Origin: JANWKQ01 sp964624635
GTDB taxonomy: Bacteria; Bacteroidota; Bacteroidia; CAIKAF01
Assembly (NCBI GenBank): GCA_964624635.1
Contig: CAZUXM010000004.1
Location: 1-64,000 of the forward strand
DNA length: 64,000 bases
Direction of reading: 5' to 3'
This document shows, in pieces, positions 35,008 through 43,178 of this stretch. Made by a program: the position numbers and the translations under genes. The notes under the pieces were generated by a model, which saw only the letters and a list, made by a program, of their open reading frames with translations, made no database searches and had not been told where the DNA came from. How positions within the stretch are numbered: the first letter of the stretch is position 1; every line of letters starts with the position of its first letter.

Positions 35008-35559
35008 ATGAAAATATATACAAAAAAGGGAGATTTAGGGGAAACATCCTTATTTGGGGGAGAACGCGTTTTAAAGAATCACATACGCATTGATGCTTAT
35101 GGGACAATCGATGAACTTAACTCTTACATTGGTTTAATAAGAGATCAGGATATACATATTTCAATAAAAGCTTTTCTCACGCATACGCAAGAAGTTTTAT
35201 TTACCGTAGGTTCTCATTTAGCAGCATCTAAAGCATCGGCGCTGAAGCATTTGCCCAAATTAAACCCAGATGAAATTAAAAATTTAGAAATGAATATTGA
35301 TGCCATGGAAACGGAACTTGCGCCCTTAACCTCGTTTATATTACCAGGCGGCCATACCATTGTTTCATACTGTCACATTGCGCGTTGCGTATGCCGTAGA
35401 GCAGAGCGGTATGCTGTTACTTTAAATGAGCACGAATCTATCGAAACATTTATTATCCAGTATTTAAATCGATTATCCGACTATCTTTTTGTGCTTTCGC
35501 GCAAAGTGGCTAAAGATTTACAGGTCGAAGAAATAAAATGGATACCAAAGAAGGGATGA
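35008..35559 (+). CDS. ATP:cob(I)alamin adenosyltransferase, PduO type
   Basis: A 183-residue protein. The N-terminal ATP site is IYTKKGDLGETSLFGGERV with the following YGTIDELNSYIGLIRD, and the C-terminal helix carries CHIARCVCRRAERYAV. All are hallmarks of the PduO/MMAB family. It transfers the adenosyl group of ATP to cob(I)alamin to make adenosylcobalamin, the cofactor of methylmalonyl-CoA mutase and similar enzymes. No such enzyme or cobalamin pathway gene is visible in the window. Its stop overlaps the mutY start (ATGA). Confidence 0.94.
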   Translation: MKIYTKKGDLGETSLFGGERVLKNHIRIDAYGTIDELNSYIGLIRDQDIHISIKAFLTHTQEVLFTVGSHLAASKASALKHLPKLNPDEIKNLEMNIDAMETELAPLTSFILPGGHTIVSYCHIARCVCRRAERYAVTLNEHESIETFIIQYLNRLSDYLFVLSRKVAKDLQVEEIKWIPKKG

Positions 35560-36614
35560 AAGATTTTAGCGAAAAACTGATTCATTGGTACGAATTAAAT
35601 AAGCGGGATCTGCCCTGGAGAAACACCAAAGATCCTTATTATATATGGCTGTCAGAAATAATTTTGCAACAAACTAGGGTGTTGCAAGGTTTGCCATATT
35701 ATGAAAAATTTACATCCAATTTTCCTACTATTCAGCATTTGGCTTCCGCCTCCGAAGATCATGTATTAAGTTTATGGGAGGGATTGGGATATTACAGCCG
35801 GGCTCGAAATTTGCATCATACTGCAAAAAATATTCATTTAAATTTAAAGGGAGAATTTCCCATTACGTATGATGAAATTATTAAACTAAAGGGTATTGGA
35901 CCTTATACTGCAGCAGCTATTGCCTCCTTTGCCTTTAATGAGGTTAAACCTGTGTTAGACGGCAATGTAGCGCGGGTTATTTCAAGGATTTTTGGCGTTT
36001 TTGGTCCCGGTGACACCAATGATTTTAAAAAGCAGATTGAAAAATACACGAATGAATTAATTGATCCAAACAGACCCGCCTCTTTTAACCAGGCCATTAT
36101 GGAATTTGGCGCCACTTTTTGCACCCCGGCAAATCCGCCTTGTGAAGAATGCATTTTTAAGACACGATGTTTTGCCTATCAAAAAGGAATGGTGACTGAA
36201 TTACCAGAAAAAAAGAAAAAACTCAAAAGGCGCGAACGTTTTTTGGAATATTTTATATTAGAATTTGATAAGAAAATTTTTCTCAAAAAAAGGAACCAAA
36301 ATGAGATTTGGGAAGGATTGTATGAACCAGTATTGATTGAAGCAGACAAAAAACAGGTAGAAAAAGTATTTATGAAAGAGGTGGTTTTAAAAAAAATCAT
36401 CGGGCATAAATCGGCCATTCAAAATATGTCAATCACTGAGTATCAAAAGCATGTGCTTAGTCATCAGGATTTGTACGTCCGTTTCTGGCATCTTGCATTA
36501 AGCACCTTACCCGAACAAGAATATATTAAAGAATATAAATTAATTGAGGTTTCTCAACTTACACAATATGGAATGCCCATTGTAATAAAAAAGCATTTAT
36601 CCAGTATTTTTTAG
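35556..36614 (+). CDS. mutY: A/G-specific adenine glycosylase
   Basis: A 352-residue DNA repair enzyme. The ATG at 35556 overlaps the stop of the previous gene (ATGA); the start at 35538 would overlap more and is less likely. The helix-hairpin-helix fold holds the catalytic Glu in WLSEIILQQTR and the Asp in VLDGNVARV. A [4Fe-4S] cluster motif follows: CTPANPPCEECIFKTRC (C-x6-C-x2-C-x5-C). The C-terminal NUDIX-like domain recognises 8-oxoG. It removes adenine paired with 8-oxoguanine. The coupling to cobalamin adenosyltransferase has no evident functional basis. Confidence 0.96.
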   Translation: MKDFSEKLIHWYELNKRDLPWRNTKDPYYIWLSEIILQQTRVLQGLPYYEKFTSNFPTIQHLASASEDHVLSLWEGLGYYSRARNLHHTAKNIHLNLKGEFPITYDEIIKLKGIGPYTAAAIASFAFNEVKPVLDGNVARVISRIFGVFGPGDTNDFKKQIEKYTNELIDPNRPASFNQAIMEFGATFCTPANPPCEECIFKTRCFAYQKGMVTELPEKKKKLKRRERFLEYFILEFDKKIFLKKRNQNEIWEGLYEPVLIEADKKQVEKVFMKEVVLKKIIGHKSAIQNMSITEYQKHVLSHQDLYVRFWHLALSTLPEQEYIKEYKLIEVSQLTQYGMPIVIKKHLSSIF

Positions 36615-36641
36615 AAACAAAAAAGGCCACTAAAAGTGGCC
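36615..36641 (-). terminator. Terminator between mutY and the Omp28-like lipoprotein gene
   Basis: The stem is GGCCAC/GTGGCC with a TAAAA loop. On the minus strand it is followed by TTTTTTGTTT, so it ends the minus-strand lipoprotein gene well. On the plus strand the tail is TTCATT, weaker for mutY. Confidence 0.75.
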
Positions 36642-36666
36642 TTCATTATATAATTTCGATTAAGAA

Positions 36667-37641
36667 TTAGCTAACATTTACAAAATGAAATCCGTCTGCA
36701 GATTTTCTCCAAACAATTGCTATTAGCCTTGTGTTAGCCATAACCCAGGTTGGATCTATAGTGATAGATCCTTGAAAAGATTTTAAATCATTTTTGTGTA
36801 AATTAGAACCAATTAATACTCCTTCAGGTTTTCCTTCCATAGCTTCTCTTAAAACACGGTTGTGAATTCTATTTGGATCAGAACCGCCATTGTCTAATGT
36901 TTGTTGCTTAACAATTCCATCTTCTAAAATATAAACAGCAACATAAAATTCATCTGTGCCACCATCTTCAAACATCATCATATTACCTTTTATTTTAATT
37001 TTACCAGCCTCTATAGTAGATGAAATTGCAGCATTTGCAATTGGAGCGGCACCATTGGTTGCGCTAATGATATTTGCAGCCGCATAATAGTTTGTTTCAA
37101 CAGCAGAATCTCCGACTACGAAATTAGGAGTTCCTCCATAAGGCCAATATTGATCTAACCATGCTCTGTATGGATCTGTAGTGCCTGTTAAATCATCATT
37201 AGTTTGAACAGTAAAACATTTAATAGCCGGCTCTTGAGTAAGAAATGTTTCAAATGCAGGATCTCCCCAACTTCCGCAAGAGTGACACCAGGTTGCCGTA
37301 TACATATAAAGTATAGTTTTTTGTTCTTGTTTAGGAAAACCTAATGATCCACCGCCGCCAGAACCATTTCCGCCATTTCCTGGGCTAGCACTACCTGGCA
37401 CATAACCAGCAGGGTAGGTACAAGTACCATTATCATGGTCAGCAAATGCATCATAGTTAAGAGCATTTACATCAGTACATCCTAATTTCGCATATTTACA
37501 AGTTCCATCATCTACTTCTGCTTTTGCATTAAAATTTACAGCTGTTGAATCTGTACAACCTTTGTTTTTCTTACATCCTGTTAAATAAAAAGAAGAAATT
37601 GCAAGCGTTGAAAAAAGTAAAATCTTATTTATCGATTTCAT
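36667..37641 (-). CDS. Omp28-like thioredoxin-fold lipoprotein with two Cys-Asp repeats
   Basis: A 324-residue lipoprotein. The lipobox is FYLTGCKK with Cys23. Two related repeats follow (residues 28-50 and 54-76) of the form GCTDxxAxNxxAxxxxxxGTC, a motif seen in many secreted Bacteroidota proteins. Next comes a Gly/Ser/Asn-rich linker (about 86-100), and then a thioredoxin-like domain with the redox motif ATWCHSCGSW (CxxC at 119-122). The C-terminal beta domain resembles Omp28. It probably acts at the periplasmic side or cell surface in thiol exchange, but no substrate is known. It is a monocistronic minus-strand gene with its own terminator. Confidence 0.85.
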   Translation of the reverse strand: MKSINKILLFSTLAISSFYLTGCKKNKGCTDSTAVNFNAKAEVDDGTCKYAKLGCTDVNALNYDAFADHDNGTCTYPAGYVPGSASPGNGGNGSGGGGSLGFPKQEQKTILYMYTATWCHSCGSWGDPAFETFLTQEPAIKCFTVQTNDDLTGTTDPYRAWLDQYWPYGGTPNFVVGDSAVETNYYAAANIISATNGAAPIANAAISSTIEAGKIKIKGNMMMFEDGGTDEFYVAVYILEDGIVKQQTLDNGGSDPNRIHNRVLREAMEGKPEGVLIGSNLHKNDLKSFQGSITIDPTWVMANTRLIAIVWRKSADGFHFVNVS

Positions 37642-37695
37642 AGAATTAATATTACGGTTTTATAAATTGTGGGTAAAGTTAACAAAAAAATGAAG

Positions 37696-37803
37696 TCAAA
37701 CAAAAATTAATGAAAAGACTAAAGCAAGACCACTTACAACAATAACCCAAAGGAGAATGTTGACAAGGAGTTTGTGGTCAAGTATTTTAATTAATTTAGC
37801 CAT
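37696..37803 (-). CDS. Possible 35-residue single-pass membrane peptide
   Basis: A short open frame on the minus strand encodes MAKLIKILDHKLLVNILLWV followed by IVVSGLALVFSLIFV. It has a basic N-terminus (five Lys/His in the first 11 residues) and a continuous hydrophobic helix from about residue 12 to the end, as in real small membrane proteins. It lies alone in the 338-bp gap between the Omp28-like gene and thrS, with an A-rich stretch before the ATG. In this AT-rich DNA a chance frame of this length is possible, so the call is tentative. The rest of the gap holds only the thrS leader and promoter-like sequence. Confidence 0.4.
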   Translation of the reverse strand: MAKLIKILDHKLLVNILLWVIVVSGLALVFSLIFV

Positions 37804-37947
37804 TTTTTAGGATGATTCTTTAAATACATAACGATATAAACGAAATAAGTTGCCGTATTATGAAAAGAATATCTTAAAAATTAACAATTTTAACAATTGC
37901 GAGATGCTTTGTTTGGGAAATAAAAACCAATTCTTCAAACTTTATCT

Positions 37948-37955
37948 TAATTTTG
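37948..37955 (+). promoter_or_regulatory. Possible -7 box of the thrS operon (TAATTTTG)
   Basis: An exact TAnnTTTG match 24 nt before the thrS ATG. The nearest TTTG (37912-37915) is 32 nt upstream, so the -33 element is not clear. Confidence 0.3.
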
Positions 37956-37979
37956 CATTCCCTTATTTAATTCAAAAAA

Positions 37980-39920
37980 ATGATCAAAATATCCTTTCCA
38001 GATGGAGCTGTTCGAGAATATCCAAAAGGAATTACACCCTTACAAATTGCATTAAGCATTAGCGAAGGGTTAGCCAGAAACATTATTGCTGCTCAATTAA
38101 ATGGTAAAACAATTGATGCAACGTTACCAATCAACGAAGATTCAAACCTTCGATTATTAAAATGGGAAGATGATGACGGAAAAGCAGTTATGTGGCATTC
38201 ATCGGCGCACTTAATGGCGGAAGCTTTGGAAATATATTATCCGGGAATTAAATTTGGTATTGGTCCTCCTATTGAAGCAGGCTATTATTATGATGTTGAT
38301 TTTGGCGATCAATCATTTTCTGAAAATGATTTCAAAAAGATTGAAGATAAAATGCTCGAATTAGCTAATCAAAAAAGTAAATATATACGGGAAGAAAAAT
38401 CAAAAAAAGAAGCGATCGAGTTCTTTAAAGCAAAAGGAGATGAATATAAATTAGAGTTATTAGAAGAATTAACGGACGGAGAAATAACTTTTTATTCGCA
38501 GGGAAACTTTACTGACTTATGCCGGGGTCCACATATCCCTGACACCAGCTTTATTAAAGCTATAAAATTAACCANNNNNNNNNNGGGTGCATATTGGAGA
38601 GGAGATGAAACCCGCAAGCAATTAACCCGAATTTATGGAATAACCTTTCCTAAACAAAAGGAACTGGCCGATTATTTGGTTTTGTTGGAAGAAGCAAAAA
38701 AGCGAGATCACCGAAAATTAGGAAAAGAATTAGAGTTGTTTGCTTTTTCAGACAATGTTGGCCAAGGGCTTCCTTTATGGTTGCCTAAAGGAGCTGCGTT
38801 GCGAGATAAATTAGAGAATTTTTTGAAGAAACAACAAATAAAAACAGGATATAGCCCTGTAATCACCCCTCATATTGGAAATAAAAAGCTGTACGTTACT
38901 TCTGGCCACTACGAAAAATATGGTGCTGATTCTTTTCAGCCCATTAAAACACCTGTTGAAAACGAAGAATTTTATCTAAAACCCATGAATTGCCCTCACC
39001 ATTGTGAGATTTATAAAACCAAACCGCGTTCATACAAAGATTTGCCTTTGCGATTAGCCGAATTTGGAACTGTTTATAGATATGAACAAAGCGGGGAGCT
39101 GCATGGATTAACAAGGGTGCGTGGGTTTACCCAAGACGATGCCCATATTTTTTGCCGTCAAGATCAGGTTAAAGAAGAGTTTAAAAAAGTAATTGACCTT
39201 GTGTTATATGTTTTTAAAGCCTTAGATTTTAAAGAGTTTACTGCTCAAATCTCTTTGCGCGATAAATTGGACCGAACTAAATACATAGGAACCGATGAAA
39301 ACTGGACCAAGGCAGAGCAAGCCATTATTGAAGCCGCCGCTGAAAAAGAGTTAAAAACCTTTGTAGAATATGGCGAAGCTGCATTTTATGGGCCAAAATT
39401 AGATTTTATGGTAAAAGATGCCATTGGAAGAAAATGGCAGTTGGGGACTATTCAGGTCGATTATAATTTACCTGAGCGCTTCGAATTAGAGTATACCGGT
39501 GCTGATAACCTAAAACACCGACCCGTTATGATTCATCGTGCACCATTTGGCTCTATGGAGCGATTTGTTGCGGTTTTAATTGAACATTGTGCCGGAAAAT
39601 TTCCATTATGGCTATCTCCGGAGCAAATTGTGATATTACCAATTAGTGAAAAATTTAATGATTTCGCAGAAAATTTTTCAGAATTGCTAAAAAATTCCGA
39701 TATTCGCGCTCTTGTTGATACGAGAAACGAAAAGATTGGTAAAAAAATAAGGGACAATGAGTTACTTAAAATCCCTTACATGGTTATCATAGGCGAGAAA
39801 GAGGAGCAAGAGAAAAACGTTTCAGTAAGAAAACAAGGACATGGAGATTTAGGTACTTTTAGTTATCAAGACTTCATAAAAATGATGCAGGATGAAATTG
39901 AAGCCTCTATCATTCAATAA
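37980..39920 (+). CDS. thrS: Threonyl-tRNA synthetase (contains an assembly gap)
   Basis: About 646 residues as assembled. Domains in order: TGS (residues 1-60), the editing domain with HSSAHLMAEALE, a class II catalytic core and the C-terminal anticodon-binding domain. In the core, zinc-binding Cys and His stand in MNCPHHCEIYK; other class II pieces are RYEQSGELHGLTRVRGFTQDD and HRAPFGSMERF. It charges tRNA-Thr and clears Ser-tRNA. It heads the conserved translation operon with infC, rpmI and rplT. Ten N bases interrupt the gene just before GAYWRGDE. Related enzymes have three residues (such as SVA) there while the N run leaves space for four, so the gap is probably three bases too long. Confidence 0.96.
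   Translation: MIKISFPDGAVREYPKGITPLQIALSISEGLARNIIAAQLNGKTIDATLPINEDSNLRLLKWEDDDGKAVMWHSSAHLMAEALEIYYPGIKFGIGPPIEAGYYYDVDFGDQSFSENDFKKIEDKMLELANQKSKYIREEKSKKEAIEFFKAKGDEYKLELLEELTDGEITFYSQGNFTDLCRGPHIPDTSFIKAIKLTXXXXGAYWRGDETRKQLTRIYGITFPKQKELADYLVLLEEAKKRDHRKLGKELELFAFSDNVGQGLPLWLPKGAALRDKLENFLKKQQIKTGYSPVITPHIGNKKLYVTSGHYEKYGADSFQPIKTPVENEEFYLKPMNCPHHCEIYKTKPRSYKDLPLRLAEFGTVYRYEQSGELHGLTRVRGFTQDDAHIFCRQDQVKEEFKKVIDLVLYVFKALDFKEFTAQISLRDKLDRTKYIGTDENWTKAEQAIIEAAAEKELKTFVEYGEAAFYGPKLDFMVKDAIGRKWQLGTIQVDYNLPERFELEYTGADNLKHRPVMIHRAPFGSMERFVAVLIEHCAGKFPLWLSPEQIVILPISEKFNDFAENFSELLKNSDIRALVDTRNEKIGKKIRDNELLKIPYMVIIGEKEEQEKNVSVRKQGHGDLGTFSYQDFIKMMQDEIEASIIQ
38575..38584. other. Assembly gap (10 N) inside thrS
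   Basis: Ten unknown bases joining two contigs; the frame stays open across it. Family comparison suggests the real missing length is seven bases. Confidence 0.95.
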
Positions 39921-39943
39921 AAATATTTTTTAACAAATAAAGT

Positions 39944-39956
39944 AGGAGGGTATATT
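39944..39956 (+). promoter_or_regulatory. Strong ribosome binding site and ATT start of infC
   Basis: AGGAGGG (39944-39950) lies 3 nt before the ATT at 39954. A near-perfect Shine-Dalgarno is unusual in Bacteroidota, whose genes mostly rely on A-rich leaders. It would compensate for the weak start codon. No ATG, GTG or TTG occurs in this frame between the thrS stop and the conserved N-terminus. Confidence 0.75.
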
Positions 39957-40517
39957 AACAAGCCGAGTAACAATTTTTACGGAAACAGACGATTTGTACG
40001 TAACAAAGAACCTGAACATAAAATAAACGGATTAATCCGAGCTAAAGAAGTACGTGTTGTTGGAGATGGAATTGAACAAGGTGTTTTTTCGATAGAAAAA
40101 GCATTAAAAATTTCTGAAGAGGCTGGATTAGACTTAGTAGAGATTTCTGCAAGTGCGGTACCTCCTGTATGTAGGGTAATAGACTACAAAAAGTTTTTAT
40201 ACGAGCAAAAAAAGAAACAAAAAGAAATAAAGTCTAAAACTTTAAAAGTTGTTATAAAAGAAATACGTTTTGGACCAAATACAGATGATCATGATTTTAA
40301 TTTTAAATTAAAACACGCCGAAAGATTTTTAGGAGAAGGCTCAAAAGTAAAAGCCTACGTGTTTTTTAAAGGAAGATCAATTATGTTCCAAGAACAAGGA
40401 AAAGTAATATTATTAAAACTGGCTCAGGCTCTAGAAGATATAGGTACTGTGGAAGCTATGCCCCAAATGGAAGGCAAAAAAATGCACATGCTTATAACGC
40501 CGAAGAAGAAAAAATAA
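39954..40517 (+). CDS. infC: Translation initiation factor IF-3, ATT start codon
   Basis: A 187-residue protein read from ATT, so it is easily missed by standard start-codon rules. The N-domain has KINGLIRAKEVRVVGDGIEQ and the linker region LVEISASAVPPVCRVIDYKK. The C-domain has VIKEIRFGPNTDDHDFNFKL, followed by VKAYVFFKGRSIMFQEQG. All are typical IF-3 signatures, and the tail ends in PKKKK. IF-3 binds the 30S subunit and rejects non-standard start codons. In E. coli infC also starts with AUU, which gives negative autoregulation; the same is likely here. It follows thrS by 33 bp and precedes rpmI by 23 bp, the standard operon order. Confidence 0.93.
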   Translation: MNKPSNNFYGNRRFVRNKEPEHKINGLIRAKEVRVVGDGIEQGVFSIEKALKISEEAGLDLVEISASAVPPVCRVIDYKKFLYEQKKKQKEIKSKTLKVVIKEIRFGPNTDDHDFNFKLKHAERFLGEGSKVKAYVFFKGRSIMFQEQGKVILLKLAQALEDIGTVEAMPQMEGKKMHMLITPKKKK

Positions 40518-40540
40518 ATTTAATTTAACACTGAAGTACT

Positions 40541-40735
40541 ATGCCGAAAATGAAAAGTAACTCTAGTGCAAAAAAACGGTTTAAACTAACCGGCACTGGA
40601 AAAATAAAAAGAAAGCACGCTTTCAAAAATCACATTTTAACCAAAAAATCAAACAAACGTAAAAGAGCCTTAGGCCATTTTGCTGTTGTAAATAAAGCTG
40701 ACGAAAAAAATATTCGTCAATTATTAAATTTTTAA
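40541..40735 (+). CDS. rpmI: 50S ribosomal protein L35
   Basis: A 64-residue, strongly basic protein of normal length. The N-terminus MPKMKSNSSAKKRFKLTGTG and the following GKIKRKHAFKNHILTKKSNK are the L35 signature. It is a component of the large ribosomal subunit. It lies between infC (23 bp) and rplT (72 bp) in the conserved order. Confidence 0.97.
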   Translation: MPKMKSNSSAKKRFKLTGTGKIKRKHAFKNHILTKKSNKRKRALGHFAVVNKADEKNIRQLLNF

Positions 40736-40807
40736 AACCAATGTTTAACCGATATGTAGCACCAAAGAGTTTTTTAAACAAAACCGCTCATATCTAACAC
40801 TTAACGT

Positions 40808-41152
40808 ATGCCAAGATCAGTAAATTCAGTAGCTTCAAGAGCTCGAAGAAAAGGAATCCTTAAATTAGCGAAAGGCTATTGGGGAAGAAGAAAAAATGTA
40901 TGGACCGTTGCTAAAAACGCGGTAGAAAAAGGTTTAGTATATGCATACCGCGATCGTCGTCAAAAGAAAAGACACTTCCGCGCTTTATGGATTGCTCGTA
41001 TTAATGCAGGAGTTCGTCCTTTAGGAATGTCTTATTCTGAGTTTATCGGAAAAGTTCACAAAAAAGGAGTAAAATTGAACAGAAAAGTATTAGCTGATTT
41101 AGCTATGAATCACCCAGACGCTTTTAAAGCTGTGGTGAATGCAGTGAAATAA
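40808..41152 (+). CDS. rplT: 50S ribosomal protein L20
   Basis: A 114-residue basic protein of the usual length. The N-terminus MPRSVNSVASRARRKGILKL and KGYWGRRKNVWTVAKNAVEK are the L20 signature, and YAYRDRRQKKRHFRALWIAR follows. It binds 23S rRNA early in assembly of the large subunit. In other bacteria L20 represses the operon by binding leader RNA. I could not identify such a leader structure here. It is the last gene and is followed by a strong terminator. Confidence 0.98.
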   Translation: MPRSVNSVASRARRKGILKLAKGYWGRRKNVWTVAKNAVEKGLVYAYRDRRQKKRHFRALWIARINAGVRPLGMSYSEFIGKVHKKGVKLNRKVLADLAMNHPDAFKAVVNAVK

Positions 41153-41173
41153 TAATCTTAAATCATATATAAA

Positions 41174-41204
41174 AGCCAATAAGAACTTCTTATTGGCTTT
41201 TTTT
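41174..41204 (+). terminator. Terminator of the thrS-infC-rpmI-rplT operon
   Basis: A perfect 11-bp stem, AGCCAATAAGA with TCTTATTGGCT, has a 3-nt loop and is followed by six T. Confidence 0.9.
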
Positions 41205-41218
41205 ATGCCCTTATTTAA

Positions 41219-41545
41219 TTAACTTAATTTTTCATTGCCCAAGTGCCTTTCTGAATCGCGGTTGGTTTTTTTAGATATATTTTTAAGAAAAGCTTTATCT
41301 AAGTCTATACCACTCTGGTTTGCAATACAAATCAACACAAATAGAACATCCGCAAGTTCATCTTCTAAGTTTTTTCCCTTGTCTGATTCTTTAAAGCTCT
41401 GTTCTCCATGGGTGCGTGCCACAATGCGTGCTACTTCACCAACTTCTTCCGTTAAAAGTAGCGTATTGGTAAGGATATCAAAATACCTAACTCCATATTC
41501 GCTAATCCATGCATCTACTTTTTTTTGTGCCTCATCAATGGTCAT
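41219..41545 (-). CDS. MazG-like nucleotide pyrophosphohydrolase
   Basis: A 108-residue all-helical protein of the MazG/all-alpha NTP-PPase group. The metal-binding motif is TEEVGEVARI (ExxE) with the second pair in EDELADVLFVL (ExxD). Short single-domain members hydrolyse nucleoside triphosphates to monophosphates, often as house-cleaning enzymes. The exact substrate is unknown. It lies downstream of gldJ on the same strand but is separated from it by a terminator. Confidence 0.88.
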   Translation of the reverse strand: MTIDEAQKKVDAWISEYGVRYFDILTNTLLLTEEVGEVARIVARTHGEQSFKESDKGKNLEDELADVLFVLICIANQSGIDLDKAFLKNISKKTNRDSERHLGNEKLS

Positions 41546-41551
41546 CTTGTT

Positions 41552-41588
41552 AAAATAAAAAAGCCCCTACGAAATTTCCGAAGGGGCT
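41552..41588 (-). terminator. Terminator after gldJ
   Basis: On the minus strand the stem is AGCCCCT/AGGGGCT with inner CG/CG pairing, followed by TTTTTATTTT. It sits about 20 bp after the gldJ stop. Confidence 0.85.
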
Positions 41589-41607
41589 TGGTATGGTTTA
41601 AAAATTA

Positions 41608-43125
41608 TTAGAATCCTCTTGGGCTTCCTAGCCTGTCCATTACACATCTAAACCCTAAATAAGAGGTAGATTGTTTTTCATCTAAGAATCTTCTTGTTCC
41701 TGGGTTCATATAGAACGCTCGGTCTTTCCAAGAAGCACCTTTATATACTCTGGCTTTATCATTTAACATAGATGTGATGGTGTAATCATACATCTGGTTT
41801 GATTCAGGTTCAGCAGATAATAGGTCACGTTTATCTTTGCTGTGAAGTTTAAATGCTTTTTGTTCAGGTTCTGGTTCTTCTGTCCAGTTTCCTTTAATGT
41901 TTGATTCCCAATCACCATCTAAGAAATTGATGTTATCAGCACGTCTATAATTTCTTCTTTCGATGTTTTCATCTTCCGTAACATTTCTGTATTGTAAGTG
42001 ACCTAAACTATCTTTTTCTGCCACTAAATCATCCTGATCTTTTACTACAGTTTTAAAAACGTTTCCTCTAAATGGTCTAAAATCAGCACGGTCTTCGTTA
42101 GAAAGAGGTCGGTAAACGTCCATAACCCATTCGCTAACATTACCAGCCATATTATAAAGACCATAATCATTTGGCCAATAAGAATAAACAGGAGAGGTAA
42201 TATCTGCATTATCGTTTAATTTACCTGCAATACCCATATTATCTCCATTGCCTCTTTTAAAGTTGGCTAACATCATCCCTAAAAACTTTTCTTCCGGATT
42301 TCTTACAGCGTGACCACTCCATGGCCAAAATCTTCTTTCAACTACCCGTTCACCTACACTGTTACCAATTAAACCATAAGAAGCATATTCCCATTCAGCC
42401 TCTGTTGGGAGTCTGTATTTTGGCAATAACATACCATCCTCCATTCTGACATTTCTGAAATCTTTATTTGGGTGAAGATCCGGAATCCCTTCCACTTTTT
42501 TACCACTTTCATACTGACCAGAGTAATAAGCATCTGTATTAAAGTTATCCTCATTTACTTGGTTAATATAGTGCTCAAAAAGACCTTCTCTGATTAAAAT
42601 TAATTCGTTTACACGATCTGTCCTCCAAGAACAAAAGTCAGTTGCTTGTAGCCAGTTAACTCCAACAACAGGGTAGTCTCTGTATGCAGGGTGTCTTAAA
42701 TAATATTCTACATAAGGTTCGTTGAATGCAGCTTTATCTCTCCAAACTAAAGTATCCGGTAATGCTTTTTTATATACTTGAGGATAATCGACTCCAAAAA
42801 CTCGACCTAACCAATAAAGGTATTCTAGCCATTGAAAATTAGAAATTTCTGTTTCATCCATATAAAATGAAGAAACAGTTACTCTTCTTGGAACATTATT
42901 CCAATCGTACATAACATCATCCACCATTCTGCCCATGGTAAAGCTACCGCCTTCAATCAGTACCAAGTTAGGGCCTGTTTCCTGATCTTCATAATAAGCT
43001 TTTTCAAAACCTCCGTTTTCAGGATTGTTGTATTCCCAAGCAGTGGTGGAAGATCGTTGTTTTGTGCAAGATGATCCTAACGCTGTTAAGAGCACCAAGG
43101 TTATTACAAAATTTTTTTTCATCAT
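41608..43125 (-). CDS. gldJ: T9SS/gliding lipoprotein GldJ (SUMF1-like fold)
   Basis: A 505-residue lipoprotein. The lipobox is LGSSCTKQ with Cys20. The mature part starts TAWEYNNPENGGFEKAYYED, then LVLIEGGSFTMGR and SSFYMDETEISNFQWLEYLY, the formylglycine-generating-enzyme (SUMF1) fold used by GldJ and GldK. The order gldJ-porU-porV, known from Flavobacterium, and the wording ALPDTLVWRDKAAFNEPYVE favour GldJ over GldK. GldJ is an outer-membrane lipoprotein needed for gliding and for stability of T9SS parts; it is not expected to be an enzyme. The downstream end carries a strong terminator. Confidence 0.88.
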   Translation of the reverse strand: MMKKNFVITLVLLTALGSSCTKQRSSTTAWEYNNPENGGFEKAYYEDQETGPNLVLIEGGSFTMGRMVDDVMYDWNNVPRRVTVSSFYMDETEISNFQWLEYLYWLGRVFGVDYPQVYKKALPDTLVWRDKAAFNEPYVEYYLRHPAYRDYPVVGVNWLQATDFCSWRTDRVNELILIREGLFEHYINQVNEDNFNTDAYYSGQYESGKKVEGIPDLHPNKDFRNVRMEDGMLLPKYRLPTEAEWEYASYGLIGNSVGERVVERRFWPWSGHAVRNPEEKFLGMMLANFKRGNGDNMGIAGKLNDNADITSPVYSYWPNDYGLYNMAGNVSEWVMDVYRPLSNEDRADFRPFRGNVFKTVVKDQDDLVAEKDSLGHLQYRNVTEDENIERRNYRRADNINFLDGDWESNIKGNWTEEPEPEQKAFKLHSKDKRDLLSAEPESNQMYDYTITSMLNDKARVYKGASWKDRAFYMNPGTRRFLDEKQSTSYLGFRCVMDRLGSPRGF

Positions 43126-43178
43126 GACGGGGTTATTTATATATAACTTAATTTTTTGAAAAATATTGTGTTACCGGA

